Shown: positions 24,084-34,431 of the stretch, one piece after another
Position numbering within the stretch: the first letter of the stretch is position 1
Layout: every line of letters begins with the position of its first letter
NCBI GenBank assembly: GCA_028455995.1
Contig: JABELC010000014.1
Coordinates: 372,001 to 436,000 of the forward strand
Reading direction: 5' to 3'
From: Scleromitrula shiraiana
Taxonomy: Eukaryota; Ascomycota; Leotiomycetes; Helotiales; Sclerotiniaceae
DNA length: 64,000 bases
Notes under the pieces: generated by a model
Seen by the model: the letters and a program-made list of their open reading frames with translations, nothing else
Databases searched by the model: none
Told to the model about the DNA's origin: nothing
Translations under genes and position numbers: made by a program

Positions 24084-26131
24084 ATGCGGTTTCCCTCGGC
24101 ATCTTCCTCGTCCGGTTTACTGACCATATGGGGTTCACTGTCCATGTCGCTGATGTATTCGTTGGGGCAGGCGGCTTCCGCTGGGGATTATTTCGTTCAT
24201 TCTTTACCAGGTGCCCCGGATGGACCGTTACTTAAGATGCATGCTGGGTATGTTATGTTATGTTATGTTGTGTTATGTCATGTTGGATTCCCATTTAATC
24301 CTAATCCTGGCTAATTCGATCTTTGTAGACACATCGAAGTGACACCTGAACATCATGGAAATATTTTCTTTTGGCATTTCCAAAATAGACATATTGCCAA
24401 TAAGCAGCGAACAGTTATTTGGTTGAATGGTGGTCCGGGGTGTAGTTCCGAAGATGGCGCTTTGATGGAAATTGGTCCTTATAGGGTGAAGGATGGATCG
24501 AATGGGCCGAAACTTGAATACAATCCGGGATCGTGGGATGAGTTTGCGAATGTTATGTTTGTGGATAATCCCGTGGGAACGGGGTTCAGTTTCGTAGACA
24601 CTGATAGCTATGTGCATGAGCTACCAGACATGGCAGATCAATTTGTTATATTTTTGGAGAAATGGTTCGCATTGTTCCCGGAGTATGAGCATGATGATGT
24701 AAGTTCATTGCGATTCTCTATTGCGATCAGAATTCTAATACTTTACAGCTTTACCTTGCGGGCGAATCTTATGCTGGTCAACATATTCCATACATTACAA
24801 AAGCAATATTAGAACGAAATAAGAAGCCAGAGGCAGAACACAAGTGGCAAATGAAGGGTATGCTAATTGGCAATGGTTGGATCTCTCCAGTTGAGCAATA
24901 CATGGCATACCTTCCATTTGCATATGAAAAGGGGTTGGTTAAAAAGGATAGCGACAAAGCAAAAAAGCTCGAAGCTCAACAAGCCATTTGCGTCAAACAA
25001 TTAGACCAAAACGGGGCAAGGGATAGCGTTGATAATGGGCAATGCGAACAAATCTTGCAAGATATCCTGCAAGTTTCGCAATCGAAGGGATCTGACGGAG
25101 AGATGCAATGCTACAATATGTACGATGTGAGATTGAAGGATTCGTACCCAAGTTGTGGTATGAACTGGCCTCCGGACTTGGTCAATGTTACGCCTTATCT
25201 TCGTCGTTCAGATGTTATTAAAGCTCTTCATATCTCGCCAGAAAAGAGAACTGGATGGACCGAATGTAATGGCGCGGTTGGAAGTGCTTTCAGGGCCACT
25301 AATTCCAAGCCTTCTATTCAAATTCTACCTGATTTACTTGCAGAAGTTCCCACGGTTCTTTTCTCGGGTGCTGAGGATCTTATTTGCAATCACATTGGTA
25401 CGGAAGAGTTAATCAGCAACATGGAATGGAACGGAGGCAAGGGTTTTGAGATCGCATCAGGAACATGGGCACCACGCCAAGATTGGGAGTTTGAGGGCGA
25501 GGCAGCTGGATTCTGGCAATCCGCTAGAAACTTAACTTACGTTCTCTTCTACAACTCCTCTCACATGGTACCATTCGACTACGCGCGCCGAACTCGCGAC
25601 ATGCTTGACCGATTCATGGAAGTAGATATTGCCAGCATTGGGGGCGCCCCAACGGATAGTCGCATCGACGGCGAAAAGGGAATCGAAACATCGGTCGGTG
25701 GCCACCCCAACAGTACCGCCGCCGCCAAAGCCGAAGAAGAACGTCTCGAAGCCGCTAAATGGAACGCGTACTACAAGTCCGGCGAAACCGTCCTCGTCAT
25801 CGTCATCATCGCCGCCTCGGCATGGGGCTACTATATCTGGCGCGAACGACGCCAACGTGCTGGGTACGCGGGGCTTTTTGGCGGCGATACACCTATGTCG
25901 CTTGCGGGCGCGAGGGGTGGACCCAGAAGTGGAGTGGGGTTGGAAAGTTTTAGGAATAAGAGAGGGGGGAGGGATGTGGAGGCGGCGGATTTCGATGAGA
26001 GTGAGTTGGATGAGCTGCATGTGCAGAGTCCGACGGATGATGTGGATCGGGATCGGTATAGTGTGGGGAGCGCGAGTGATGATGAGGGGAAGATAAATGG
26101 GGGTGGGAATGGCAAGGGGAAGGGGAAATAA
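24084..26131 (+). CDS. KEX1: Kex1, Golgi pheromone-processing carboxypeptidase
   Basis: Three exons, 24084-24247, 24329-24698 and 24749-26131, giving 638 residues, the usual family length. Kex1 is a type I membrane serine carboxypeptidase (S10) of the late Golgi that removes C-terminal Lys/Arg from peptides cleaved by Kex2. N-terminal signal peptide (about 1-32), then DYFVHSLPGAPD. WLNGGPGCSSEDGAL forms the oxyanion region. Catalytic Ser185 lies in LAGESYAGQ, created exactly at the exon 2-3 junction. Catalytic Asp is D388 in SGAEDLICNHIG and His is H450 in NSSHMVPFD. One transmembrane segment (about 524-545, VLVIVIIAASAWGYYIW) is followed by a cytosolic tail rich in Gly, Arg and acidic residues, as expected for Golgi retention. 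Nothing is missing. Confidence 0.96.
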
Positions 26132-26856
26132 ATAGATTGGGATGGGGATGGGGATGGAGATGGGGAAATCGTTGATAGCTCGGGTTGGGCATATGATATG
26201 ATATGATAGATTAGATTTGATTTGATATGATATGATAAAGATTGCCTCGACTCGGATCGGCTCGGATCGGTTTCTACGACTGTGTTTTTGGTGTGCTGTG
26301 GTATCGGGTAGTGTGTAGAGTGTAGAGTGTAGATGGGTAGATCTTATCCTTTCTTTCTTCCTTTCTTCCTTCATTCCTTCATTTCTTCCTCTATATAATC
26401 AGTAAAGGAAATATGATTTCCTAATCCTCAATCCTCAACCACCAATCTTCTATCCTCTAGCTCTATCCTACTTCCCCCTTCTTATTCGACTCGATGCATA
26501 CGCGGCGCGGCGCTTTGGGTGAAAATTTATGGGTTCGGTTTGGTTTGGTTTGGTTTGGTTTGGTTTGGGTTTGGTTGTGTTGTATTCTTGTTCTTGTTAT
26601 TGTTTTGGAATCGAATGGGATGGGATGGGATGGGATGGGATGTCATATTATATCTTATTTTATTTTGCTTGCTTGGTTGCTTGTTTGCTTGGTTGGTGGG
26701 TGTTCTGTTTTGTCTCGTTTTGTCTTACTATTAGTCGTTCTATTGGTCTTACTATTTGTCGTTCTATTAGTCGTTGTATTGGTAGTATCGTTAGATTTTC
26801 ATTAAAGTTGGTTGGTAGTTTGATACTTGGCGGTGATTATTTGTTTGTGCGGGGAA

Positions 26857-26877
26857 GGGGGGGGGGGGGGGGGGGGG
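26857..26877 (+). repeat. Poly-G run of 21
   Basis: An uninterrupted G run inside a longer G-rich block (26851-26900) that could form G-quadruplexes. Confidence 0.9.
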
Positions 26878-27300
26878 TGGGAGAAGGGAGAAGCGAAGGA
26901 GGGGAGAAGGGAAGGAGGGGGATGATAAGAATGGGAGGAGGGGGATGATAAGAATGAATGGATGGATGAATGAATGTAATGCTGTGCCTGCTGTGCTAAG
27001 ATTGTTGGATGTGTATGTTATTGTTGTTGTGCATGTGTACGATATTGTGATTGCGGTTTGCCTTTTTGAATTATGGTTTGCTTGATAGAATGGGGTGTGA
27101 TACGCTGCGATATCTTGCTAGCAAAGATAAATCCTCTATTAAATTATCTAGATAGTTGGTTTAGGTAAATAATGAAACTTTGTATGGGTTTTTTGTTGTG
27201 GGTATTATTTTTGTGTATTGCATGGGTTTGCATTTTGATATACTAGTGGTATATTAATTGATTATATGGGTTTTATATTCGCTGTGTTATAATCATCAGC

Positions 27301-27372
27301 TACCCTCCTATCTTCTCTCGTGATTCCTCTACCGCAGGGAGCTACGAGAGAAGGTGGAAGGCACTGACGATC
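27301..27372. mobile_element. Relic of the MITE family found at 53310-53559
   Basis: A 70-bp hairpin-forming remnant. CTTCTCTCGT (27311-27320) faces ACGAGAGAAG (27344-27353), and the right end GGCACTGACGATC matches the right end of the full-length copy (AGCACTGACGATT). The reverse complement of the right half also reproduces the inner TIR order CTCTCGTA-CTCCCT-CGGTA. The internal region of the full element is absent and the outer left end has diverged. Confidence 0.6.
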
Positions 27373-27787
27373 AGTATGCTATTCATTCAATTGCATTACT
27401 AGGGGGTGTGTTAGTTCATATATTAAAGTGATATCTCGAATTCTTATTGAAAGTCGATGTAGTAGATGGGAATATTGCAATTTCAATCAGAAACCAGTCA
27501 ATGGATGTATAACGTTTGAAGATGGTGACGATGGTGCTTTTATGGATTTAACAAGAATTTCAATATACATTGTTTGGTCTGTCGCATTTTGGATGTTGGA
27601 TTTCACGTGTTTTGAGAGCGGGATATGGGTGTGATGTGGGTGAGATTTGTTGTATTCTATACAATGCTAGAGATACAATTTTATGCTTTAAAAATCCCTC
27701 GAACCATTTCCTTAAATCGTCTCCTTAAACCATTTCCTTAGACCAGCCAGCAGCCCATACATTTCTCACCCATGAACAAAACCCTCC

Positions 27788-28237
27788 TCATACTTTCTTT
27801 GCAGCTTTCTTTGCAGCTTTGATGTCCTTTCTCAAAAATGTTTCCTTATGCCATTCGATCCCATGCTTAGTTTTCTTCTGAACACAATAGCCCCAAAAAA
27901 TTCCATCTGGGTCGTCGAACTTCCTGTAATTATTCATCCCATCCGGACGCGTATCGACAAACACAAACTTAGTGAACACACCCTCTATTGGCTGGTCCAT
28001 CCATTCCGCCATCTTCTTCTGCTTAGCGTTTGCCTCCTCCAGAGTAAGAGCAAAATCATGATAGTTCCATTCAATTTGACTTGGATCGTAGCCCTCTATC
28101 CAGATGATGAGGAAACACTCTTCCTCTTTCGGGGAAAGATCCGGCACAGGAGATCTGCTCATCTCTTTGGCGGGAGTTTCTTTGGTAGTGGCATGCAAGT
28201 CGCCAAATGTATGGTGTACCAACCCGGACTGTTCCAT
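27788..28237 (-). CDS. Unrecognised small-protein family, member 1 (possibly N-terminally decayed)
   Basis: Single-exon 149-residue protein that I do not recognise. It shares a plan with the genes at 28747, 56104 (pseudogene), 57917, 60001, 61244 and 62656: a short beta-like run (CFLIIWIEGYDP), a Thr/Ser-Leu-Glu-Glu-Ala-Asn helix (ALTLEEANAKQKKMAEWM), a variable centre, and a W/F-G-[YF]-C-V strand followed by x-G-x-x-W (IFWGYCVQKKTKHGIEW). It ends in a Lys/Ala tail. The ATG corresponding to the neighbour's start (28326, preceded by the same conserved upstream block) opens a frame that meets TAG after 16 codons and is out of phase with this ORF. The protein may therefore now start internally at 28237, or the gene may be decaying. 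Forms a tandem pair with the next gene. Confidence 0.55.
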   Translation of the reverse strand: MEQSGLVHHTFGDLHATTKETPAKEMSRSPVPDLSPKEEECFLIIWIEGYDPSQIEWNYHDFALTLEEANAKQKKMAEWMDQPIEGVFTKFVFVDTRPDGMNNYRKFDDPDGIFWGYCVQKKTKHGIEWHKETFLRKDIKAAKKAAKKV

Positions 28238-28746
28238 CCCCAGAAGTCGAAGCGTGATTCGAGTTAGCTGCGGTTCTAAATGCTGTAGTTCGCAGAAGTG
28301 ACGTTATTTGCCTGATTGTCCGACATTTTTGCGATAAAGTCTTTGTAAGAAAGTCTTAATGTATTTGATTTTCTTGATATTGTATTTGAGGAAGTGTTGT
28401 GGTGTATGCTTTATCTTAATGGAAAGGAAGAGGAGGAGGAAAAAGAGGGAGGGAATCGATCCTTTTATGGACAAATCTATACTCTTACTATTGCAGTTAT
28501 ATCAAATAATATACGTATGTTCAATCTAGTCATAATGATAATGACAATCATAACAATAAAGTATGTGAATTACTATTTGTAATGATACAATATTATGCTT
28601 TTAAACCCTTCTCAAACCATTTACTCATATTAACTAACAGCAGTCCATACATTTCTTGACCATAAAGACATAGAATCCTCTCGAACCATTTCCTTGCAGC
28701 AACTAGCAGCAATCCATATATCACTCATCTTCTATTCGATATAGGA
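28238..28746. promoter_or_regulatory. Duplicated upstream block and spacer of family member 1
   Basis: 28322-28470 is the upstream block shared with 29326-29465 and, inverted, with about 55955-56060. It contains GAGGAAGTGTTGTGGTGTA and then a purine tract. 28548-28625 is the unit boundary (ATAAAGTATGTGAAT then GATACAATATTATGC) that recurs at 27660-27715. 28626-28740 is the 3' flank of member 2 and resembles 27715-27790. Confidence 0.7.
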
Positions 28747-29328
28747 TCAATAATTCACGAACCCATCAAAAGTGAAGATTTGCTGGCCCACCTCTGCAGT
28801 CTCCCACTTGATATCCCCATTTACCATCTGACGAACGCAGAAGCCTTTCCAAAGATGATATGAGCGGAAGTTTCTACGATCCAACATCCCTTCCAAGTAA
28901 CGTTTTGCCATGCCTATCTCCTGATCCCCAAACTCAGCCGCCATTAACTCTCCAACTTTGTGATTTGCTTCTTCCAAAGTGTTTCTGTAACCTGCATGGC
29001 CCCATCCAATGTCGTTCTGTAAACCTGCATTTTTGGTTCTTATTATCACCCAGCAATTTAATGGCAGAGGACCTTCATAGCAATCAGTATGCATCTCTTC
29101 TAGATAAACTGTCTCAATATGGTAGTATCGGCCTATGATACTGTATGGTACAGAGGTCCCTTCTAGATAAGCCCATGGAATGATATTCGTTGTTCTATCA
29201 CCGGATTGTGCAGTGGCTTCGGGCAGTCGAGCAACTGGCGGGCCAGTAAATAGCTCAAGATCTGTATCATCCTGATCCATGTTGTTGTTGTTATTGTTAT
29301 TATCGTTGTTTGATTGACCAATTGGCAT
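28747..29328 (-). CDS. Unrecognised small-protein family, member 2
   Basis: Single exon, 193 residues, no family known to me. An Asn-rich N terminus (NNDNNNNNNN, encoded by an AAC/AAT microsatellite) precedes MDQDDTDLELF. An alternative ATG at 29280 gives a start (MDQDD) matching the pseudogene at 56104 (MDQNN). The shared domain is in the second half: CWVIIRTKN, a Thr-Leu-Glu-Glu-Ala-Asn helix (RNTLEEANHKVGELMAAEFG), a linker with RRNFRSYHLW, then KGFCVRQMVNGDIKWETAE. No signal peptide or membrane segment. Head-to-tail with member 1; its promoter block (29326-29465) is nearly the same as member 1's. Confidence 0.65.
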   Translation of the reverse strand: MPIGQSNNDNNNNNNNMDQDDTDLELFTGPPVARLPEATAQSGDRTTNIIPWAYLEGTSVPYSIIGRYYHIETVYLEEMHTDCYEGPLPLNCWVIIRTKNAGLQNDIGWGHAGYRNTLEEANHKVGELMAAEFGDQEIGMAKRYLEGMLDRRNFRSYHLWKGFCVRQMVNGDIKWETAEVGQQIFTFDGFVNY

Positions 29329-30031
29329 TTTTGCGAGAAAGTTTTGATAAGAAACTCTTAATGTATTTGATTCTTTTGATGTTTTATTTGAGGAAGTGTT
29401 GTGGTGTATACGTTATGTTAATAAAACGAAGGAAAAAAGGAAAAAAGGAAAAGGAAACGGATCTCTTTAAGCAAATCCGTACTCTTAGCGATATATCCAA
29501 TGCAGTCATAATAACAACATTAAAGTATGTGAACCATGAAAATATGCTATTTGGAATCATATGATGAGTATCTAGTAAACAGATGAGTTTTTCCAAAACA
29601 CACTCACAACTGTGGACTTCGAATAGAAAGACTAACTTTTCTTCTAGAACGTATCTCTCCCTCAGAGGGGAGAGTGAATCAGATACACTTGGCTGTTTCG
29701 ATCGTATCGTATCATACCATTCATTCATCTATCTATCTATGTCAGTATACCTGGTAACACGCTAGCTAATAAAAGAGACCACCCAACCATCTATCATGAC
29801 TAACCAAAATATATACATACTATCATGATATGACATGATATGATTCCTTCCTTTCCCTCTATGTATACTATATGTATCACACAAGTAATGTGATAACTTT
29901 TATGTAACCCATCCCATCGCCAATTCTAAGTATATATATAATATGCAAGCACAACTCCAATTCAATGCGATTCACTTCCCCCCCCAAAAAAACTTTCGTC
30001 CACCCGCCTATCTATCCATCTATTCCGATGA
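29329..30031. promoter_or_regulatory. Upstream block of family member 2 and 3' flank of the ABC1 gene
   Basis: 29329-29465 is the conserved upstream block (GAGGAAGTGTTGTGGTGTA at about 29390, then a GGAAAAAA purine run). 29515-29550 carries the unit-boundary motif TTAAAGTATGTGAACC. The remainder shows nothing beyond short ATGAT/CTAT repeats. Confidence 0.6.
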
Positions 30032-31890
30032 TCAAAGCACACCCATAACCCTCTTAACCCTCAACCAAACCTCAAAAACCTCCAACTTCAACTCCACTCT
30101 CACGAATCCCAACCAAGCCCAAACCAATCTAACCCCATTAGCCGGCCACCAAAGACTGCCCCTCCTCGAAATCTCCTCCTTCTGTTCCTCAAAAACAGTC
30201 CGAGAGCAATACCTCGCCAGTATCAAAAACGTTCTCACGGGACCCTGTCTTGTATGTAAATTCTCATCCAAACTCCTCGTCAAATCATTAGTTTTCAAAA
30301 TAAGCAGTATAATCCTCGGAACCTGACCTAACATCTGCACAAGTTGTTGAAGCATACCCTCGCCAAGCGCATCGTTGATATTTTTCTTTTCCTCCGCGGA
30401 TCGCGCTTGTGCGACGTCGGATGTGAGGATGCGGTAATCGCGTCCCGTGATAGCCGAGGCGAATAGGGGAAATTGTTCATCGGTTACGCCAGCTACTTCC
30501 TTGGCGTATTTGCGCATGCGGGGTTCGTTGGCGTCGATTACGGCGAGCCAGAGTTTGGCGTACGAGCGACGGAGGACGAGAGGTATGTCGCGGTAGAGGC
30601 CGTGGTCATAGAGAATTACATCGAAGTTGGCGCCGCGGCGATGTTCGTTTTTGCGAATGGCTATATTTCCACCGTGGGGATCACAATGTAAAGGTGCGTT
30701 GTTGCCAAATATCATTTCGTTAAAGATGCGAGCGAGAGCGGCGGAAACTTCGTCACGATCGATACCGTTGGAGTCGAGAAATTCGAGATCATCTGGTCGG
30801 TGCCCGGAAACATTTTCCATTACCAAAATTCGCTTCTTTGACCATAAAACATCAGGTATGACCAATGGCAATTCCGGTATCCTTGAAAAGTAGTCCTTCG
30901 CTCGAAGAGCATTCTTTCCCTCCTCAGTAAAATCCAATTCTTGTGGTAAAGAAGCCTCCATCTCCGACGATAACCATTCTAGATCATATTCCGGGAACCA
31001 TTTCTTCAAAGTTGAGAAGGTGAATGCAGTCAATGCCAAATCAAGACTTGCCCATTCTGCTAAATTTGGATGTTGTACTTTCACAGCGACTTTCTGTCCC
31101 GTCTCCTTGACTGTTGCCAAATGAACTTGTGCAAGTGATGCTGCCCCTATCGGTACTGGCTCGAATTCCGAGAAATAATCCGATAACTGTTCTCCTGTGT
31201 CTATCATGAACATATTTTCTATCGATTCCATTGACGAAACCGGGCATTTGTCCTGCAAAGGTATAAAAGTTGTTGTCCACTCTAGCGGTAAAAGATAATT
31301 CATCGCACTCTAAAAACCCTAATTAGCCATTAAATCGTAATTCCCATGTAACATATACACATACCAAATGTTGCCCCAGCTTAATAAATATACTCCCATT
31401 CTTCTCCAGTACCTTCAGTGTCCGATCCGCACACCGCTGATGACAATCCTTCAACATATTTGCCTTCTCCTCTTCATCCTCAACCTTCTCATTATGGTTT
31501 AACGTAACTCGATAACTATGCGAAAACGCCCCATTAGCTAACAATTCCCCCTCTCAATATCACACAGAAGAAGACTACTCACTCATTAATACAAACAAAC
31601 AAAGTGCTAACCACCCTCCCCGTCCTCTCCACCGCCTCATAAGCATGCCTCACATCATCCGTAAAAGCATAGCCCGTCATGGTAGCGCCCCCCAAAGCCG
31701 ACGCCATCAAAACCCCATTTCTCCTGCCATTCCCCCTCGACCCATACGATCTCCCCGCCCCGGACGAATATTTCGCATTCTGTCCCCAAGCCCCCCTCGA
31801 GGCTTTCTGCGTACAACTTCTACAAGTCCATTGCGGAATCGTTCTCGGACTTGTTCTCGCCCACGTCGATGCGAGATTGATTCCTTTCAT
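30032..31890 (-). CDS. ABC1/UbiB-family atypical kinase-like protein, mitochondrial (Cqd2/Mcp2-like)
   Basis: Three exons on the minus strand, 31890-31583, 31515-31365 and 31309-30032, giving 578 residues in phase. The Arg/Ser-rich N terminus (MKGINLASTWARTSPRTIPQ) looks like a mitochondrial presequence, followed by a short hydrophobic stretch (VLMASALGGATMTGYAF). ABC1 signatures are complete: KxGQ motif (FIKLGQHL, at the exon 2 end), Ala/Ser-rich loop PIGAASLAQVHLA, VAVKVQHP with the VAIK-type Lys, catalytic HCDPHGGNI and metal-binding DHG (LYDHGLYRD). Members regulate coenzyme Q and mitochondrial lipid homeostasis; among yeast proteins the layout is closest to Cqd2/Mcp2 (ADCK1 class) by my reading. 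The start at 31890 is the first in-frame ATG. It is divergent from the small membrane protein at 32265. Confidence 0.9.
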
Positions 31891-32264
31891 GCTGTGGTAA
31901 TACGGAATCCGCACGAAACTCTCCCTGGTAATTGCGTGAGATTCTTCTCAATTCATTATCATCTCTGCGTATGTAAGAAGAAAGTAAGAGAAAAAAAAAA
32001 CAAAAAGAAAAGGGGGGTAAATATCACAAATTTGGAAAGCCAAAAATGTTGAGATTTGTCGGATCTACTGTCTCGAAAAAAAGATGGAATCCCCTTGTCA
32101 AAGATCCCTGCAAGTCGCATGACAGTCCTCGGTACAAGCTCTGGCCCTTGTTCTGGAAAATCGTTCGATTAAATGCATTTATCAAAGATGTTGATATCGA
32201 GTTTTGATATTTTTTGATTCCATGTAAAATAAAATTAGTATATATATACTAACTCAATGCGACA
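31891..32264. promoter_or_regulatory. Divergent promoter between the ABC1 protein and a small TM protein
   Basis: 374 bp with no other feature than an A/G-rich stretch at 31978-32020. Confidence 0.5.
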
Positions 32265-32680
32265 ATGGCTCCCCGAAAATTCAACCTCAACAGCAGAGTG
32301 CGTAATCTCTCTTCTTGTGCTCCCCCTCTCATCTCTAAATCATCCAATCTAACCCCTCCCCCTCCCACCTCATCTAGACTATAACTGCACCCCTAGCCGC
32401 CGCAACCATGGCACTCCTCCTCTTCACCTACACACGAACCTCCATCCGAGCCGCGAAACAAAACGCGCAGAAATATCGGGAAGCAGATGGTGGACAAATC
32501 AATTGGGAAAACGAAAGTTTGAGACGACATGGGAGGTTGGAGGCGCCAGAGGAGCAAAGCTCTGTCAAACAATTGTTAGGGACTGCGAGGGATAATGTGG
32601 AGGCGGGGAAGGTGGAGAGAGGGGAGGGGAAGAATGAGGCGGCGGAGAAGTTGAGGGAGAGAGCGGGGAGAGGGAATTGA
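32265..32680 (+). CDS. Small single-pass membrane protein, unknown function
   Basis: Two exons, 32265-32297 (MAPRKFNLNSR) and 32378-32680, joining in phase 0 to a 111-residue protein. One hydrophobic segment at about residues 15-30 (APLAAATMALLLFTYTR) follows a basic N terminus and is followed by a hydrophilic, charged, helix-prone tail (KQNAQKYREADGGQINWENESLRR, then Glu/Lys-rich). The topology suits a tail-out mitochondrial or ER membrane protein. I do not recognise a family. The splice sites AGA/GTGCGT and TCTAG/ACT and the coding bias support a real gene. An overlapping out-of-frame ATG lies 8 bp upstream of the chosen start. Confidence 0.7.
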
Positions 32681-33169
32681 GGAGGAGGGGAGTTGGGGAG
32701 GAGAGGTGATACCAATTTGGGGGTGCGGGGTTGGCAAAATAGGCGTTTGAGTATTTATGATATGGGAAGCTCTTAAAATATTTTATCGATGCATATTGGA
32801 CGTAAGTCTATTGGGGTTATTATGGGGTTTTAAATCGGTCATCACAAAAGTATGGATTCCAGGAAAGATATGGAGAATCATTGCCTTGATGGCTTTAACT
32901 ACCATCTATAAGTACACGCCCTTCATAAACAGGTATCATTCAAATATGAACTTCTGTAATATGTTCTGAAAACACAAAACCCAACGTCATGTTACCGCAT
33001 CGTTGCCCAATGGCCCGAGTACATGATTGAACGCCTTAAAAATCGAAATGCCACAAAATGCATGATATCTCTTGGTCTCATCGTATCCCCAAGCCATAGA
33101 AGTTCATGCTTCTAATTTGCTTTGTATCTCGTAATAAATACCGACCACTGTAATTCGTATAGTTTCCCT
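32681..33169. other. Convergent 3' spacer
   Basis: Between the small TM protein (plus) and the carrier (minus). Nothing else is seen. Confidence 0.5.
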
Positions 33170-34431
33170 TTACCATTCTTCGCCCGTTTTCCGTATCCCT
33201 TCTGCTTTCGCATGATTTAAATGTTGCATGAGATACTCATATGTGAGCATAGTTGTTGTGGCTGCTGGTACAGCTCGCATCATATTCGTTCCCATTCCTG
33301 CATAAAATGCTCTCCACCCCTCTTCTCGTAAAATAGTCTTAAAAGTTGTTACGATACCTCTGTATCTTGGTATTACTTCCTTTGTTTTTGCTATAATGCT
33401 TGGAAGCCCTTGTTGAGAATGTCCTTCTAATCCTCCTCGGAATACACCATATTCCGAAGAAGCGGACGGCAGGGATCTTTGTTGAGTTTGAAGTCTGGTT
33501 CTTATAACCTCATGAGGATACGTTGCAGAGCTTGCCATGATTTTACTAAGTACACTTGCTGATAACACACCAAGCAAATGTGAACTGTCATCACCCTCGA
33601 CAGTTACACCCATTCCTTGACCAGTGAACTTCGTCTTGAGATATTCATAAGCTGGGAATTGAACAGCAACATGTGTTAAACCGAGTAGTGCCGGCGTAAG
33701 ACCAGAATAAAAGGATAGAAGTCCTTCGGTTTTGTACATTTTTCTTGCAGCATCCAAGGTTGACCTATAGTGCCATGGTGGTCTAGCACCATTTGTAGTT
33801 GCCTTCCGGCTGACTTGTGACATGAGACGAGTCTTTATTACCCAAATTGGATTCGTAACCATCGTCGAAGAGCCTCCGGCGACAATTGAGGACCAAAAGT
33901 TGACCACATTTGGGTTATCTATATGAATTCTTAGTTTTTATACTTCCTCCAGGAGTTTGTTCTTGCAGAACACGTACCATTATATGGAGCAAATAGTTGC
34001 TTCGATCTACCATAAACTGTAAACCAAACTGCCCATGTCGGCAAATAACCAAGTATAATAGGACCAAGACCTCTGTATAACCCTTTCAAACCTTCTTCTT
34101 TCCATATAACTCTTCCTGTCCCAAGTAAACCATTATAAACCAACTGTCCGGCAGGATGCGATCCTGTTGCTCGTGCTCGAAAACCTCCTTGTGCTTGTAA
34201 CTTCGTCTTAATTACATCCAACGGGCAGGTAACAACGCCAGAAGTAAAACCACCCACTGCACCCGAGAAAGCATTGAATTCCCATTCCGCCCTTGTCCTA
34301 GCTATCCTCTCCAAAGTTGTAATCGGCGAGTCCACCACTGCAAACCCTAAAGTAGACGATTTCGCAAATTGTTGAGAGGAAGCAAAATCCTCGGATCCGG
34401 ACGTTGATGGCGTGCTGCGTTCATGTGACAT
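33170..34431 (-). CDS. Mitochondrial carrier, NAD+ transporter type (Yia6/Ndt1-like)
   Basis: Two exons on the minus strand, 34431-33978 and 33918-33170, 400 residues. Three solute-carrier repeats, each with a Px[DE]xx[KR]-type signature: CPLDVIKTKLQ, NPIWVIKTRL and YPHEVIRTRLQ. A second conserved half-motif (GLKGLYRGLGP, LLSFYSGLTP, GWRAFYAGMG) follows each. The Trp in NPIWVIKTR replaces the usual acidic residue and is typical of the pyrimidine/folate/NAD subfamily, where yeast Yia6 imports NAD+ into mitochondria. The N-terminal 60 residues are Ser/Thr-rich. ATG at 34431 is chosen; the frame stays open upstream only from a GTG. A linker insertion (SSASSEYGVFRGGLEGHSQQ) between the repeat-3 halves is longer than in yeast. 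Confidence 0.9.

Larger units (their letters stand above)
26132..27787. other. Intergenic region with repeats, a long G run and a MITE relic
   Basis: No supported gene. Holds GGATGG and GATAT runs (26140-26240), TTTGG (26530-26570) and GGGAT (26618-26642) pentamers, a 21-base G run, CTTACTATT repeats (26720-26775) and the MITE-related hairpin at 27301-27372. Its right end (27660-27787) is the 3' flank of the first small-protein family gene. Confidence 0.55.

Noticed and set aside
25532..26374. 280-codon minus-strand open frame opposite Kex1
   Set aside because: Shadow of the Kex1 coding strand plus repeats; Kex1 is unambiguous.
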